DNA of 64,000 nucleotides, taken from positions 124,001 through 188,000 of the forward strand of contig JADJXG010000001.1 in the NCBI GenBank assembly GCA_016715965.1, read 5' to 3'. Each line of letters opens with the position of its first letter. Position 1 is the stretch's first letter. A program made the position numbers and the translations under genes. The notes under the pieces were generated by a model. The model made no database searches and had not been told where the DNA came from. It was given only the letters and a program-made list of their open reading frames with translations. Positions 1 to 8,752 of the stretch are shown one piece after another. The DNA is from Saprospiraceae bacterium. GTDB lineage: Bacteria > Bacteroidota > Bacteroidia > Chitinophagales > Saprospiraceae.

Positions 1-506
1 TGAATCATCTCACTTTTCATCAGGGTCTCCTCATAAGCCTGATTGCCCATAAAATGGATGACACTTTCGTCCACATACATTTTGAGAATATTGTTCTCTT
101 TGATTGCCTTGATCGTTTCTTTGAGTTGTTTGACGTGATGGGATGTTTTGATTAGGGTCAGGGTCAAATCTTCAAAATCGATGGGCTTCATGATAAAGTC
201 AAATGCACCGCGGTTCATTGCCGTGCGGATATTGTCCATGTCGCCGTAGGCTGATACAATAATGGATTTTAAGAGCGAAAATTGTTCTGCCATTTTTGAC
301 AAAAGCGTGAGACCATCCATTTCAGGCATGTTGATGTCGCTCAGGACTACTTCGATGTCATTGATTTGATGCAGTTTTTCCAAAGCCTGGACGCCATTTC
401 CCGCAAAATAAAATTCCAGTTCCTTGTCGCGGATTTGCTGCCTGAACTTTTGCCGGATTAGGATTTCCAAATCCTCCTCATCGTCTACCACCAATACCCT
501 TGTCAT
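1..506 (-). CDS. Response regulator, C-terminus cut by window edge
   Basis: The protein starts at the ATG complementary to 504-506 and runs off the left edge, leaving about 168 residues. Residues 1-120 form a receiver domain: acidic pair D8/D9, phospho-acceptor D57 in LSDINMPEMDG, S85 and K107-P108. A helical linker follows, reading KMYVDESVIHFMG and then a stretch ending in KSEM. In my recollection this linker resembles the one before adenylate/guanylate cyclase domains in Bacteroidota response regulators, so a cyclase output is possible, but the output domain lies outside the window. The start overlaps the stop of the upstream receiver gene by 4 nt (ATGA), so the two are probably translationally coupled. 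It is the last visible gene of an operon headed by the giant kinase at 1019-6268, its likely phosphate source. The receiver call is firm; the output is inference. Confidence 0.85.
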   Translation of the reverse strand, partial: MTRVLVVDDEEDLEILIRQKFRQQIRDKELEFYFAGNGVQALEKLHQINDIEVVLSDINMPEMDGLTLLSKMAEQFSLLKSIIVSAYGDMDNIRTAMNRGAFDFIMKPIDFEDLTLTLIKTSHHVKQLKETIKAIKENNILKMYVDESVIHFMGNQAYEETLMKSEMI

Positions 507-880
507 TCCTTTCCAATGTTTAACTTCTCCTTCAACTTTTGAAAGTCAACAGGTTTTGTCAAAAAATCGTCCGCACCTAATTGGATCGCCATGTTGTAAT
601 TATCGGCATCGCCATAGGCCGTAATCATATATACCACCGGAGGTGGGGTTGAATATCTCTCCTTAATAATTTTCAACAATTCCAAGCCGCTCATTCCGGG
701 CATATTGATGTCGGACAATATCAACACGGCTTCGTGATCGTGGAGGTTCAGATATTCCAAAGCTTCTTCTCCGGAAAAAGCAAAAATAAATTCCACCCAG
801 CCATCTTTTAGCTCCTTTCTAAACCGCTGTTCGAACAGAATTTTCACATCGGTCTCATCATCTACCACCAATATTTTCAT
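503..880 (-). CDS. Stand-alone receiver-domain response regulator
   Basis: This 125-residue protein is a single receiver domain with no output domain. The acidic pocket is D8/D9 after MKILVV, the phospho-acceptor is D57 in LSDINMPGMSG, the switch threonine is T87 in MITAYG, and the conserved lysine is K109 before P110. Proteins of this kind act by protein contact or as phosphate shuttles. It lies 138 bp downstream of the hybrid-like kinase 1019-6268 and overlaps the next receiver gene by 4 nt, so a relay of kinase to this receiver to the second receiver is reasonable. That relay is inferred from gene order only. The two receivers are clearly paralogous (same SDINMP core), suggesting a tandem duplication. 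Confidence 0.9.
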   Translation of the reverse strand: MKILVVDDETDVKILFEQRFRKELKDGWVEFIFAFSGEEALEYLNLHDHEAVLILSDINMPGMSGLELLKIIKERYSTPPPVVYMITAYGDADNYNMAIQLGADDFLTKPVDFQKLKEKLNIGKE

Positions 881-1018
881 GGATTCAATTCAAATAATTC
901 TGTAAAGATAAAATAGTTTCACCAGATAAGTTCCTGCCAGAGCCCAAAGAGTTTATTGCAGGCCATCTTCTTCAAATAAACAATTGACATGCAAAATACA
1001 TCAAAATGAAAGCCATGC

Positions 1019-4000
1019 TCAGGCCAGCGGCAGATCAATGATGAAGTCACTGCCCTTTCCTTCGATGGACTCTACCTGCAATTCTCCGGCATGGGCCTTT
1101 ACAATATCATAACTCAGGGAGAGACCCAGTCCTGTTCCTTGTCCGGTGGGTTTTGTCGTAAAAAAGGGCTGAAAGATTTTGTCTTTCAAATGCTCCGGTA
1201 TTCCCACCCCATTGTCAGAAACAGTGATTCTGATCTTATTGCCTTTTCTGACAGATGAAACGACCACGCGGGGTTCGTAATCAGATTTTGTCTGCTTGCA
1301 TTTCTCATTGACTGCATGAAATGCATTGGTGATCAGGTTGAGTATCACCCTGCCTATGTCCTGAGGAACCACAGAAATTTTTGGCAGGTCTTCGGCCAAA
1401 TTCAATTCGTACTTTGAATTGAAAAATTTGTCTTTTGCCCTCAATCCGTGGTAAGACAATCTGAGGTATTCATCACACAAATCATTGATGTTGATCCATT
1501 CCCTTTCTCCTGTACTGCGCCTGCTGTGCATCAACATGGATTTTACGATGGCATCTGCCCGCTTGCCATGGTGGTTTATCTTGCTGAGGTTGGATTTCAA
1601 ATCTTCTGCAATTTGGATCGCGTCTTCATAATGTCCCGACTTCAGTTCCTGATTCATCTCGTCCACCAACTCTGCACTCACATCGGCAAAGTTGTTGACA
1701 AAATTGAGTGGATTTTGTATTTCGTGTGCGATTCCGGCGGTAAGCTCCCCCAGAGAAGCCATTTTTTCAGCCTGCACCAACTGGGTTTGGGTATCCTTCA
1801 GACGATTGTAAGAATTGGTGAGTTCTTCGGTTCTCTGAGCGACCTTCTCTTCCATGCTTTCATACAGCACCGCATTCTGAATGGAAATGGCAATTTGAGA
1901 AGATAGCAGATTCAAAAGTTGGATGCGCTCATTGGCAAAAGCCCCGGCCATTTGATTGTTCTCGAGATAAATAATGGCGTACAATTTATTCAAATGGATG
2001 ACTGGTGTGCCGAGAACTGAACGGATTTTATGGGTTTTGATATAGTCATCGTTTGTGAAATTTCCCTGCCGGAAAGCATCCTCCAACACGAGAGATTCTT
2101 TGAGATGGGCCACATAATTGATGACAGATTTGGGATAGCTGAGTGAGGTGTTTTGAGATTCATCCAGGACAAACACCTGATCATTTTCAGCAAAAGCCTT
2201 TGGCAATAATCTTTCTCCATCCATTAAAAAAAGAATGCCCTTTTCTGATCCCGCGTTCATCATCAGAATGCGCATCATCTTATCAAGCAGAGATTCCAAT
2301 CTGATCTGTCCGGCCAGGGCATTGGCAGCATCCATCAGGCTGTTGAGATCGATGTTGTATTCTAAATGACCGGCGTTGGCTTGCTGGTACAAACGGCCAA
2401 AAGTCTGTTGAGATTGGCGGACCAATGCATCCAGTTCCTCTTTAAGAATTTCCGATTTTCGAACATAATCCATTTGCAAATAGATACCATGCGACATCTG
2501 AAGCAGAGAGATGGCAGGCAATGATCCATCCATATTCAGCAGATACCGCCCGTATCGTTCGAAAATGATGGCCAAATCGATCGGGTATTCAATGGCTTGA
2601 GCGTGTTGGATGCTTTTCTGAAAATTGGAAATGACCTGGGCATGGTCGGAAAGATGGATGGCCAATTCTGCAGACATCAGCGCGTAGATGTGTTCAAAAT
2701 GGACCGGGTTAAAATCCCTCCACAATTTTACCTTCTTCATTCGCTTCCGCATCAATTTGATCCATTTGGTCTTTTCAAGTCCTGTTTTGCCCAAACAAAT
2801 CTGGCTGTACATCATAAAAGAGAGGAAGGTCCAGCGGGTGACGTTGACCAAACCTATGATCGATTTCAGCAGTGGCTCAGACTTCTGAATAAAATTCAGA
2901 CCCTCCTCATATTGTCCATACAAAAAACATATTTCTGCCTTCGCAATATAATACATGGCGATCCCGGAAGCATAACGCCTTTTTACCATATCATCCAGCA
3001 ATACATTCTCATCAAAGTCTTGATAACTCAAACTGGAATTTGAATCTGTCTGGCCCAATAAATTTTTGGTCACGCAAATCTGAATTTGCGAAGTAGCGCT
3101 TGCATCAGCAAAATTGATTTCCTTCAGCAAAGGGATGTTTTTCAATTGCTCTTCCAGTGACTTCTTCAAAGGCAGGCTGTTGTTCCAGTAAATGCTGTTG
3201 ACAACACAATATCCCAAAAAGAACAAATCGCCGGATGCATATCCAGCTTCAATGCCTTTGCGAAACCATTCGGTGGTTCCTTTCAGATGATTTTTCCGAT
3301 GAAACATTAGCACACCATAAGCAGCAATGACGCGGCATCTGTATTCTAAACTTTCCAGGCGGACATTGAGATCAACAGCGAGTTGGCCAAAATCATCGCA
3401 TGCTTTGTAATCACCGAATGCTTCACCAAGGACTGCACCGTAAGCGGTATAAGCAAAACTGGATTCCGGGCAATTGCCATATTCCAAACTAAGCTGGACC
3501 ACTTTTAGGGATGTGAGGGCATATAAATTTTCACGACCCAGAATGTAGGCAGCCGGTCCGATTTCGGTCAGCAGTTTTGCTGCAAGCGTTTTTTCTTTTT
3601 GGTCCATTCTTTTGTGCTCCAGAAGTTGAGCTGCCGTCTTGCCCCGCATTTTCCACTTAATGCTCAATATTTCGCCAAGCACGCTCAACTGTCCGGGATT
3701 CTCAGCCATTGAAATTCCCAGAAGTTTTAATCCCTTGACACCTTCTCGAATGGCATCTTCGGTTTTACCAAGGGTGGTGTATTGCCTGCTTTTCAGTGCC
3801 AGCACATAGGCTTTGTCAAAATCATTCTCCACATTCTGCAAAAGGACTTGTATGCTGTACTCTGCATCTTTCAACTGACCCAGCTGATATGAATTTTGGG
3901 CCAAACCGTAATAAAGTTTGTAGCTGGTATCGTATTGTTCCTTCCAAGATTCCTGATCCAGGAGATCTATTCCCGATTTGAAATATCCCAATGCCGTATT

Positions 4001-6268
4001 GTACGCCATCGACCCCTGGGCTTTTATTCCAGCCCTCAAGTTGAACTCAATTAAGCTTTGGCGCTCCTCTGGATCCAATATAAGCGGCAAGGCCTGATTG
4101 TAATGATTGACAATTTCAAGCAGTTGATCTTCCACATCGGGAGCAGACAATGATTTCAATTTTGACAAGGCGGCAAAATGGTGAATGTGCGGTATTCTGG
4201 ACGGATCCGATGCCTCCAGCACAGTCTCCATAAGACTGTCATGCTGAAATCTGAATTTGGCTTTAAAATCGGAATCGCCGGTTACCAAAAGGAAATTTTC
4301 ATTGGTAGGAATAATTAATTCTTGCTCAATTGCGGGTTGAAGTCTTTCCAATACAAGGGATGGAGAGAGGTACAAACAATCCGATATGGCCTTCAGATCA
4401 AAATGGAAACCGAAGCAAGCGGCCACTTGAAGAACTTCCAGGGTATGTTCCGGTAATTTTTTGATTTTTCCCTTTAATATGTCGAGTACATTACCTGAGG
4501 CTTGTACGAATTGAAATTTTTCGTGGTGGATGACCCACTGCTGAATCGCATCCTGATACTCGATCATTTGATCCCGGTGGAGCGTCTTTAAAATCTCTTT
4601 CAGATGCATTGGGTTTCCATCGGTCTTTGAAAGGAGCAATCTTGTCAGCAACGAATGATCCTGCTTGCTCAAATTGAAGGTATCGGTCAACAAATCTGAA
4701 ATATCCTGTTCCGATAAATTTTGCAAATGAATCCAATGCAAATCAGAAAGACCTTTCCATCCTTCGATCATTTTATTGACCGGATGGTAGGGTCCCAAGC
4801 CCTCCTTTCGGTAAGAAAGAACCATCAAAAAATGATCGATTTTACCGGCAAAGTCAGTGAGCAATCTCAATGAAGATTCATCGCCCCAATGCACATCATC
4901 CAAAAACAAAACCAAAGGGTGTTCAGGCTTCGCAAAAATTCGGATAAATTCTTTAAACGCAAATATCAACCTGGTTTCAATGGCAGACAAACTCAAATCC
5001 GTTTTATCCCTGCTGGCACCCGTCAACTGACCCAACTCCGGTATGTAGTCAATCAAAACAGGCAGATTAAGACCAATCGCATTTTTTATTTCTGTAACGA
5101 TGTCTTGTATCTTTTCTTCTGACTCTGCAGCAATGAGTCGAATCAGATTGCGAAATGCCACCGAAATGGCACTAAATGGAATATTGGATCTTGATTGATT
5201 GAATGTATCGGATACAAAATAAATTCTGTTTTGGACCAAATTCTTTTGTACTTCACCCACCAAACTCGATTTACCGGTTCCGTTGTCTCCTTCTACAAGG
5301 ATGATCCCGGAAGCACCAAAACTCAAACTCTTTATTTTCTCTTCCAATAAATTCAATGCCACCTCTCTTCCATACAATTTCTCCGAAATGGCCAATCCGG
5401 AGACCGAATCAGAACTCCCTGGTTTAAAATCAAAATCCCAAAGACCCTCCTTAAATTTATTCAAACAAAGTTTCAAATCAGTTTCCAACCCAAGGATGCT
5501 CTGATATCTGTCTTCAGGCATCTTCGAAATCATTTTTTCAATGATCATTCTCAAAGGACCCGGTCTATTCATCTTCTCCAAAAGATTCAGGTCAGGTATT
5601 TTGGTGATGTGTCCGTAAGTCAATTCCTGTATGTCATTTGATCCAAAAGTGTCTGTTCCGCTGAGCATGAAATAAAATACCAGACCCAGTGAATAAATAT
5701 CCGACCTGAAATCAATGGACCTGTTCATCCTTCCGGTCTGCTCCGGAGAAATATATTTCAGATCATTCATCCAATACAATGCACTCTTGAAAGTACTGTA
5801 TTCCTTCTCTGAATGAGATACAAGGACCAGATCCGTCAGCATGGCCTGGTTGTTGTCTGCATGGTAGAAAATGGTGTCAGGATTTAAATTCTTATGAGCC
5901 AGTTGCTTGATATGAATTTGATGCAATACCCCGCATATCGCCAAAGCTTGTTGAAGAAATTCTATATGATCCGGCAAATGATTTCCCACCAACGAACGCA
6001 AGGATTGGCCATTAAAATTCTCATACAAAATTCCATGCTTTGACAAAACTTCCAGATTGTCAACAGGCGCAGGAACTCCTTCGATATTTAGCTCCTCGAT
6101 GATCCGGAGCTCTCTTTGGAGAATGGCCATATCGATGGAAAAATTTGAATCATCTTTCAAACATTTAAACATATAAATCCGATCAGAATCTCTCTTTCTC
6201 AATCGAATCCATTCGTATCGCTTCGGGTTTGAAATGCGATCAAAAACAATAAACTCGTTTAAATCCAT
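1019..6268 (-). CDS. Giant kinase-like/AAA ATPase/TPR/GAF/histidine kinase
   Basis: This 1749-residue signalling protein has the following order. A Ser/Thr-kinase-like domain spans about 10-275, including ISPEQTGRMNR near 174. A predicted AAA ATPase spans about 295-560, with Walker A GDNGTGKSS around 327-335 and a Walker-B-like LVLFLDDVHWGD. A long helical-repeat (TPR/MalT-like) region follows to about 1280, then a GAF domain at roughly 1290-1460 and a short coiled coil. The C-terminus is a histidine kinase with the H-box GIAHEIQNPLNF (His near 1515), an N-box NLITNAFHAV and ATP lid motifs DNGVGIP and GTGLGLS. No membrane segment is evident, so it is probably cytosolic. The family is known as kinase/ATPase/GAF/HK multi-sensor proteins. 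The kinase-like part looks degenerate: HRD is replaced by HKN (N127) and DFG by DLV (146-148). The two receiver genes downstream are likely partners. Confidence 0.9.
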   Translation of the reverse strand: MDLNEFIVFDRISNPKRYEWIRLRKRDSDRIYMFKCLKDDSNFSIDMAILQRELRIIEELNIEGVPAPVDNLEVLSKHGILYENFNGQSLRSLVGNHLPDHIEFLQQALAICGVLHQIHIKQLAHKNLNPDTIFYHADNNQAMLTDLVLVSHSEKEYSTFKSALYWMNDLKYISPEQTGRMNRSIDFRSDIYSLGLVFYFMLSGTDTFGSNDIQELTYGHITKIPDLNLLEKMNRPGPLRMIIEKMISKMPEDRYQSILGLETDLKLCLNKFKEGLWDFDFKPGSSDSVSGLAISEKLYGREVALNLLEEKIKSLSFGASGIILVEGDNGTGKSSLVGEVQKNLVQNRIYFVSDTFNQSRSNIPFSAISVAFRNLIRLIAAESEEKIQDIVTEIKNAIGLNLPVLIDYIPELGQLTGASRDKTDLSLSAIETRLIFAFKEFIRIFAKPEHPLVLFLDDVHWGDESSLRLLTDFAGKIDHFLMVLSYRKEGLGPYHPVNKMIEGWKGLSDLHWIHLQNLSEQDISDLLTDTFNLSKQDHSLLTRLLLSKTDGNPMHLKEILKTLHRDQMIEYQDAIQQWVIHHEKFQFVQASGNVLDILKGKIKKLPEHTLEVLQVAACFGFHFDLKAISDCLYLSPSLVLERLQPAIEQELIIPTNENFLLVTGDSDFKAKFRFQHDSLMETVLEASDPSRIPHIHHFAALSKLKSLSAPDVEDQLLEIVNHYNQALPLILDPEERQSLIEFNLRAGIKAQGSMAYNTALGYFKSGIDLLDQESWKEQYDTSYKLYYGLAQNSYQLGQLKDAEYSIQVLLQNVENDFDKAYVLALKSRQYTTLGKTEDAIREGVKGLKLLGISMAENPGQLSVLGEILSIKWKMRGKTAAQLLEHKRMDQKEKTLAAKLLTEIGPAAYILGRENLYALTSLKVVQLSLEYGNCPESSFAYTAYGAVLGEAFGDYKACDDFGQLAVDLNVRLESLEYRCRVIAAYGVLMFHRKNHLKGTTEWFRKGIEAGYASGDLFFLGYCVVNSIYWNNSLPLKKSLEEQLKNIPLLKEINFADASATSQIQICVTKNLLGQTDSNSSLSYQDFDENVLLDDMVKRRYASGIAMYYIAKAEICFLYGQYEEGLNFIQKSEPLLKSIIGLVNVTRWTFLSFMMYSQICLGKTGLEKTKWIKLMRKRMKKVKLWRDFNPVHFEHIYALMSAELAIHLSDHAQVISNFQKSIQHAQAIEYPIDLAIIFERYGRYLLNMDGSLPAISLLQMSHGIYLQMDYVRKSEILKEELDALVRQSQQTFGRLYQQANAGHLEYNIDLNSLMDAANALAGQIRLESLLDKMMRILMMNAGSEKGILFLMDGERLLPKAFAENDQVFVLDESQNTSLSYPKSVINYVAHLKESLVLEDAFRQGNFTNDDYIKTHKIRSVLGTPVIHLNKLYAIIYLENNQMAGAFANERIQLLNLLSSQIAISIQNAVLYESMEEKVAQRTEELTNSYNRLKDTQTQLVQAEKMASLGELTAGIAHEIQNPLNFVNNFADVSAELVDEMNQELKSGHYEDAIQIAEDLKSNLSKINHHGKRADAIVKSMLMHSRRSTGEREWININDLCDEYLRLSYHGLRAKDKFFNSKYELNLAEDLPKISVVPQDIGRVILNLITNAFHAVNEKCKQTKSDYEPRVVVSSVRKGNKIRITVSDNGVGIPEHLKDKIFQPFFTTKPTGQGTGLGLSLSYDIVKAHAGELQVESIEGKGSDFIIDLPLA

Positions 6269-6307
6269 GCAGTATTTATCTAATTACGCAGCAATAACTT
6301 CAAAGCC

Positions 6308-6943
6308 TCATCGATCGAGATCGACCGTCAATATCAAAATAAAAGACTGTATAAATGTGTAGAGCAATATGATATAGTAGGTCTGTGGATTGTCCGTAAC
6401 AGGCCAAAGATGGTCAAAAATATCAATGACTACTTTTCCGGGATGGGTAAATAAATCCCATGAATTTAACCTTAAAATTCTCCCTAGATAAATTCCAAAG
6501 CTGCTCAGCAATATCGATAAGATAACCATCCAGCCCGCCATGCGTGGACTGAAAACGGTCAGCCATAAACTGTGAATCAACTTAATGGAAAAAAATCCAA
6601 AAAACAAGGAAAGAATGGCATACGAAAAAATAATCAGGGTATCATAAATAACCGCTTTGCTTTCAGGCTCAACATGAATCAAATCAGTAATCATGTACGG
6701 GGAATTGGGATAGAACAATAACCATAAGCCACTTGCCAATAGTATCCAAATAATTTTACCGCCTTTCAATATCCTGGTCGAAAAGTAAGCGATGACAAAA
6801 GGAATCACTCCTAAGAATAAATTGAAAATGATAAAATTGTAGGTATTGTCATCTAAAATGAAGTTCCGAATCATCAAAATGATCAGGTTCAAAAGTGTAA
6901 TCACCAAAAGTCCGGTGGTACCATAATTTTTTAACCAGCTCAT
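6308..6943 (-). CDS. DUF1361 family membrane protein
   Basis: The protein has 211 residues and about six hydrophobic segments. The hallmark is LLFYPNSPYMITDLIHV near residue 100, which matches the conserved core of DUF1361 proteins as I remember it. No biochemical role is established for the family. Its ATG overlaps the stop of the upstream gene (6940-8106) by 4 nt, so the two are co-translated and probably form one functional unit in the inner membrane. It is followed 39 nt later by the giant kinase gene, so read-through into that operon is possible. The family call is confident; the function is unknown. Confidence 0.85.
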   Translation of the reverse strand: MSWLKNYGTTGLLVITLLNLIILMIRNFILDDNTYNFIIFNLFLGVIPFVIAYFSTRILKGGKIIWILLASGLWLLFYPNSPYMITDLIHVEPESKAVIYDTLIIFSYAILSLFFGFFSIKLIHSLWLTVFSPRMAGWMVILSILLSSFGIYLGRILRLNSWDLFTHPGKVVIDIFDHLWPVTDNPQTYYIILLYTFIQSFILILTVDLDR

Positions 6944-8106
6944 GACAATGGATATGAAGTGGAGGAATCAATGTCAACCGTCGGATCAAAGTCAAAGAGA
7001 TACGCGACGGTTAACCACAATACCCAGCATACTATTCCAAACAGCAAATAACCAAAATAACCCAAAATCGGCATTTCTGAAAAGATGTGAATTTTGTCCA
7101 GATAGGGCACGGAATATTTCCAATAGTTAGGATTGGTAGGAGCATAATCGTGAAACCATTCGCTTCCAAAATTCCAAAATTCCCAAAAAAATCCGGTGAG
7201 CAGCGTCGCCAATGCAATCAGAATAATTTTTGACCAATCACCCTTGTTGCTGATATCAACAAATGGTGTCCAGTATTTTCCAATATGCATGGCAGGTATC
7301 AGTATGGGCACCAGGGACACCCACAACAGCCAAAACAAAGGATAAGGATAATATCCCATCGCCAACATCGAGCCACAACCCACTGCCAATAAAACGTATT
7401 GCAATCCAATGGGAATTTTGATGCGGGGTCCGGTGGAATATTTTTTGTCCAGCTTTGGAAATGTCCTGAGCAGAAAATAGAATTCAAAAATAACAGGCAG
7501 GACTGTGGTGTACGACAAGAGTTGCCATGAAATGTTTCCAAAATTGGTAAATATATTGGCGTTTGGATAATACCAGTTTTCCAAAACAAAAAAATTGAGA
7601 TACTCAAAAACAAACCAACTGAAACTGGAAACCACAGCCAACAACTTCATGGTGTTGATTCTCTCGGATATCAATGATTTTCCTCCATTTCTCTTGTAAA
7701 CCCATCCATCCAGAAACAAGATGAAACCCCACCACAGCGGAACGAAGGTGTAGTGATCTATGGGCTCTACCAGATCAAACCGGCCCCACATAAAAAACCA
7801 ACTGACCAACATCAGAATGAGACCCGGTGTGTACCACGCCGGAAATCCTGCTTGATCTCTGGACGGAGCAGGCTCCGATTTTTTAAATCCAAACAAGCTG
7901 GGAAAAAGTAGAAAAATCAAAATGAACAGAGCTACCCCACATCCGAAAATAAAAAATGTCTCATTAAATCCGGGTGGTTCATCCACCAACTGAGCCGGAA
8001 AATCACCATAACCCGGAGGAGGGCCGCCAAATTTTAAATAGCTTCCCACAAAGGGCAATGTCAGCGTCAAGGCAAAAGCTGCCAAAAGGAGAAAGTAACG
8101 TTTCAT
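6940..8106 (-). CDS. Polytopic membrane protein, function unknown
   Basis: I chose the ATG at 8106, which gives 388 residues starting MKRYFLLLAAF. A longer reading from a TTG at 8133 is unlikely because that codon lies inside the promoter palindrome at 8119-8146. The protein has about ten hydrophobic segments. An early non-membrane loop is rich in Pro and Gly (GGPPPGYGDFPAQ), and many Trp and Tyr residues sit at membrane borders, for example PLWWGFILFLDGWVY. I do not recognise the family. It is translationally coupled to the DUF1361 protein through an ATGA overlap. The operator-like palindrome over its promoter suggests the pair is switched by a dimeric regulator that is not encoded nearby. 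Confidence 0.8.
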   Translation of the reverse strand: MKRYFLLLAAFALTLTLPFVGSYLKFGGPPPGYGDFPAQLVDEPPGFNETFFIFGCGVALFILIFLLFPSLFGFKKSEPAPSRDQAGFPAWYTPGLILMLVSWFFMWGRFDLVEPIDHYTFVPLWWGFILFLDGWVYKRNGGKSLISERINTMKLLAVVSSFSWFVFEYLNFFVLENWYYPNANIFTNFGNISWQLLSYTTVLPVIFEFYFLLRTFPKLDKKYSTGPRIKIPIGLQYVLLAVGCGSMLAMGYYPYPLFWLLWVSLVPILIPAMHIGKYWTPFVDISNKGDWSKIILIALATLLTGFFWEFWNFGSEWFHDYAPTNPNYWKYSVPYLDKIHIFSEMPILGYFGYLLFGIVCWVLWLTVAYLFDFDPTVDIDSSTSYPLS

Positions 8107-8118
8107 AAAGGATCTTTT

Positions 8119-8146
8119 GTTTTGTTTACACAAATGTAAACAAAAC
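8119..8146 (-). promoter_or_regulatory. Perfect 12-bp palindrome covering a -7 box
   Basis: On the plus strand the arms are GTTTTGTTTACA and TGTAAACAAAAC with a 4-nt spacer, and pairing is perfect. Read on the minus strand, the centre contains TACATTTG (8131-8138), a match to the Bacteroidota -7 consensus TAnnTTTG. It lies 25-32 bp upstream of the ATG at 8106. A palindrome overlapping a promoter element is the usual layout for repressor or MerR-type control. The regulator is unknown. Confidence 0.65.
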
Positions 8147-8298
8147 CCTAAGAAAATGTAAAAAAGATCTATTATTTATATATTAAATAATTTATTTATT
8201 TATATAATTTTAATTATAAATCTTTTGTGTATTAAAAATATACGATAAGTCCTCTCTATTCAGTGGATTTGGCGCGTATTCAATCTATACTTCGGCCA

Positions 8299-8742
8299 TC
8301 AACTGGTGAGTTTTGTGCTCTGTCTGAAGAGCAATTTCCAGCCTCCGTATTTTTTTCTCCATACCTGAGCGACGTGCATTTTTAATCCAATCGGTTTTCC
8401 CTGCCACTCAACGTCCACGAGAACCTCATACCGGATGAATGCAATTTTTCCTTTCCGTTGAACCCATAGAGACGAACTGTCCACAAGGATCTTCCGATAG
8501 ATTAATAACTCTTCGCGGTTGTTTTTGAGCAATTCTTCTTTCGTTTCCACCCATCCATTGGAATGGCCATAGCTAAGGTCTTTGTCCAATAATTTCTGAA
8601 GACTTTTTTGATCCTTTTGAATCAATGCCTCATTTAATTGGAAACTGTATTGATCAATGGAATGCTGGGCTTCTAGAATACGGACTCCTGAGCAGCTTGA
8701 AAAAACAAAAAAAAAGATCCAGGATTTCATTTGTATTTTCAT
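8299..8742 (-). CDS. DUF4440/NTF2-like lipoprotein
   Basis: This 147-residue protein begins with a short hydrophobic signal (WIFFFVF) ending in SSCSG, a plausible lipobox with the Cys near residue 17. The mature part has the SnoaL/NTF2-like DUF4440 pattern: an N-terminal helix with repeated NEALIQKDQKSLQKLLDKDL, then YGHSNGW, then strand pairs ending WKLLFRQST. Such domains are small cone-shaped folds, often ligand-binding or of unknown role. It starts 10 nt after the dnaE stop, so it is probably co-transcribed with dnaE, although nothing suggests a shared function. Fold call good, role unknown. Confidence 0.8.
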   Translation of the reverse strand: MKIQMKSWIFFFVFSSCSGVRILEAQHSIDQYSFQLNEALIQKDQKSLQKLLDKDLSYGHSNGWVETKEELLKNNREELLIYRKILVDSSSLWVQRKGKIAFIRYEVLVDVEWQGKPIGLKMHVAQVWRKKYGGWKLLFRQSTKLTS

Positions 8743-8752
8743 TTTATTTCGC

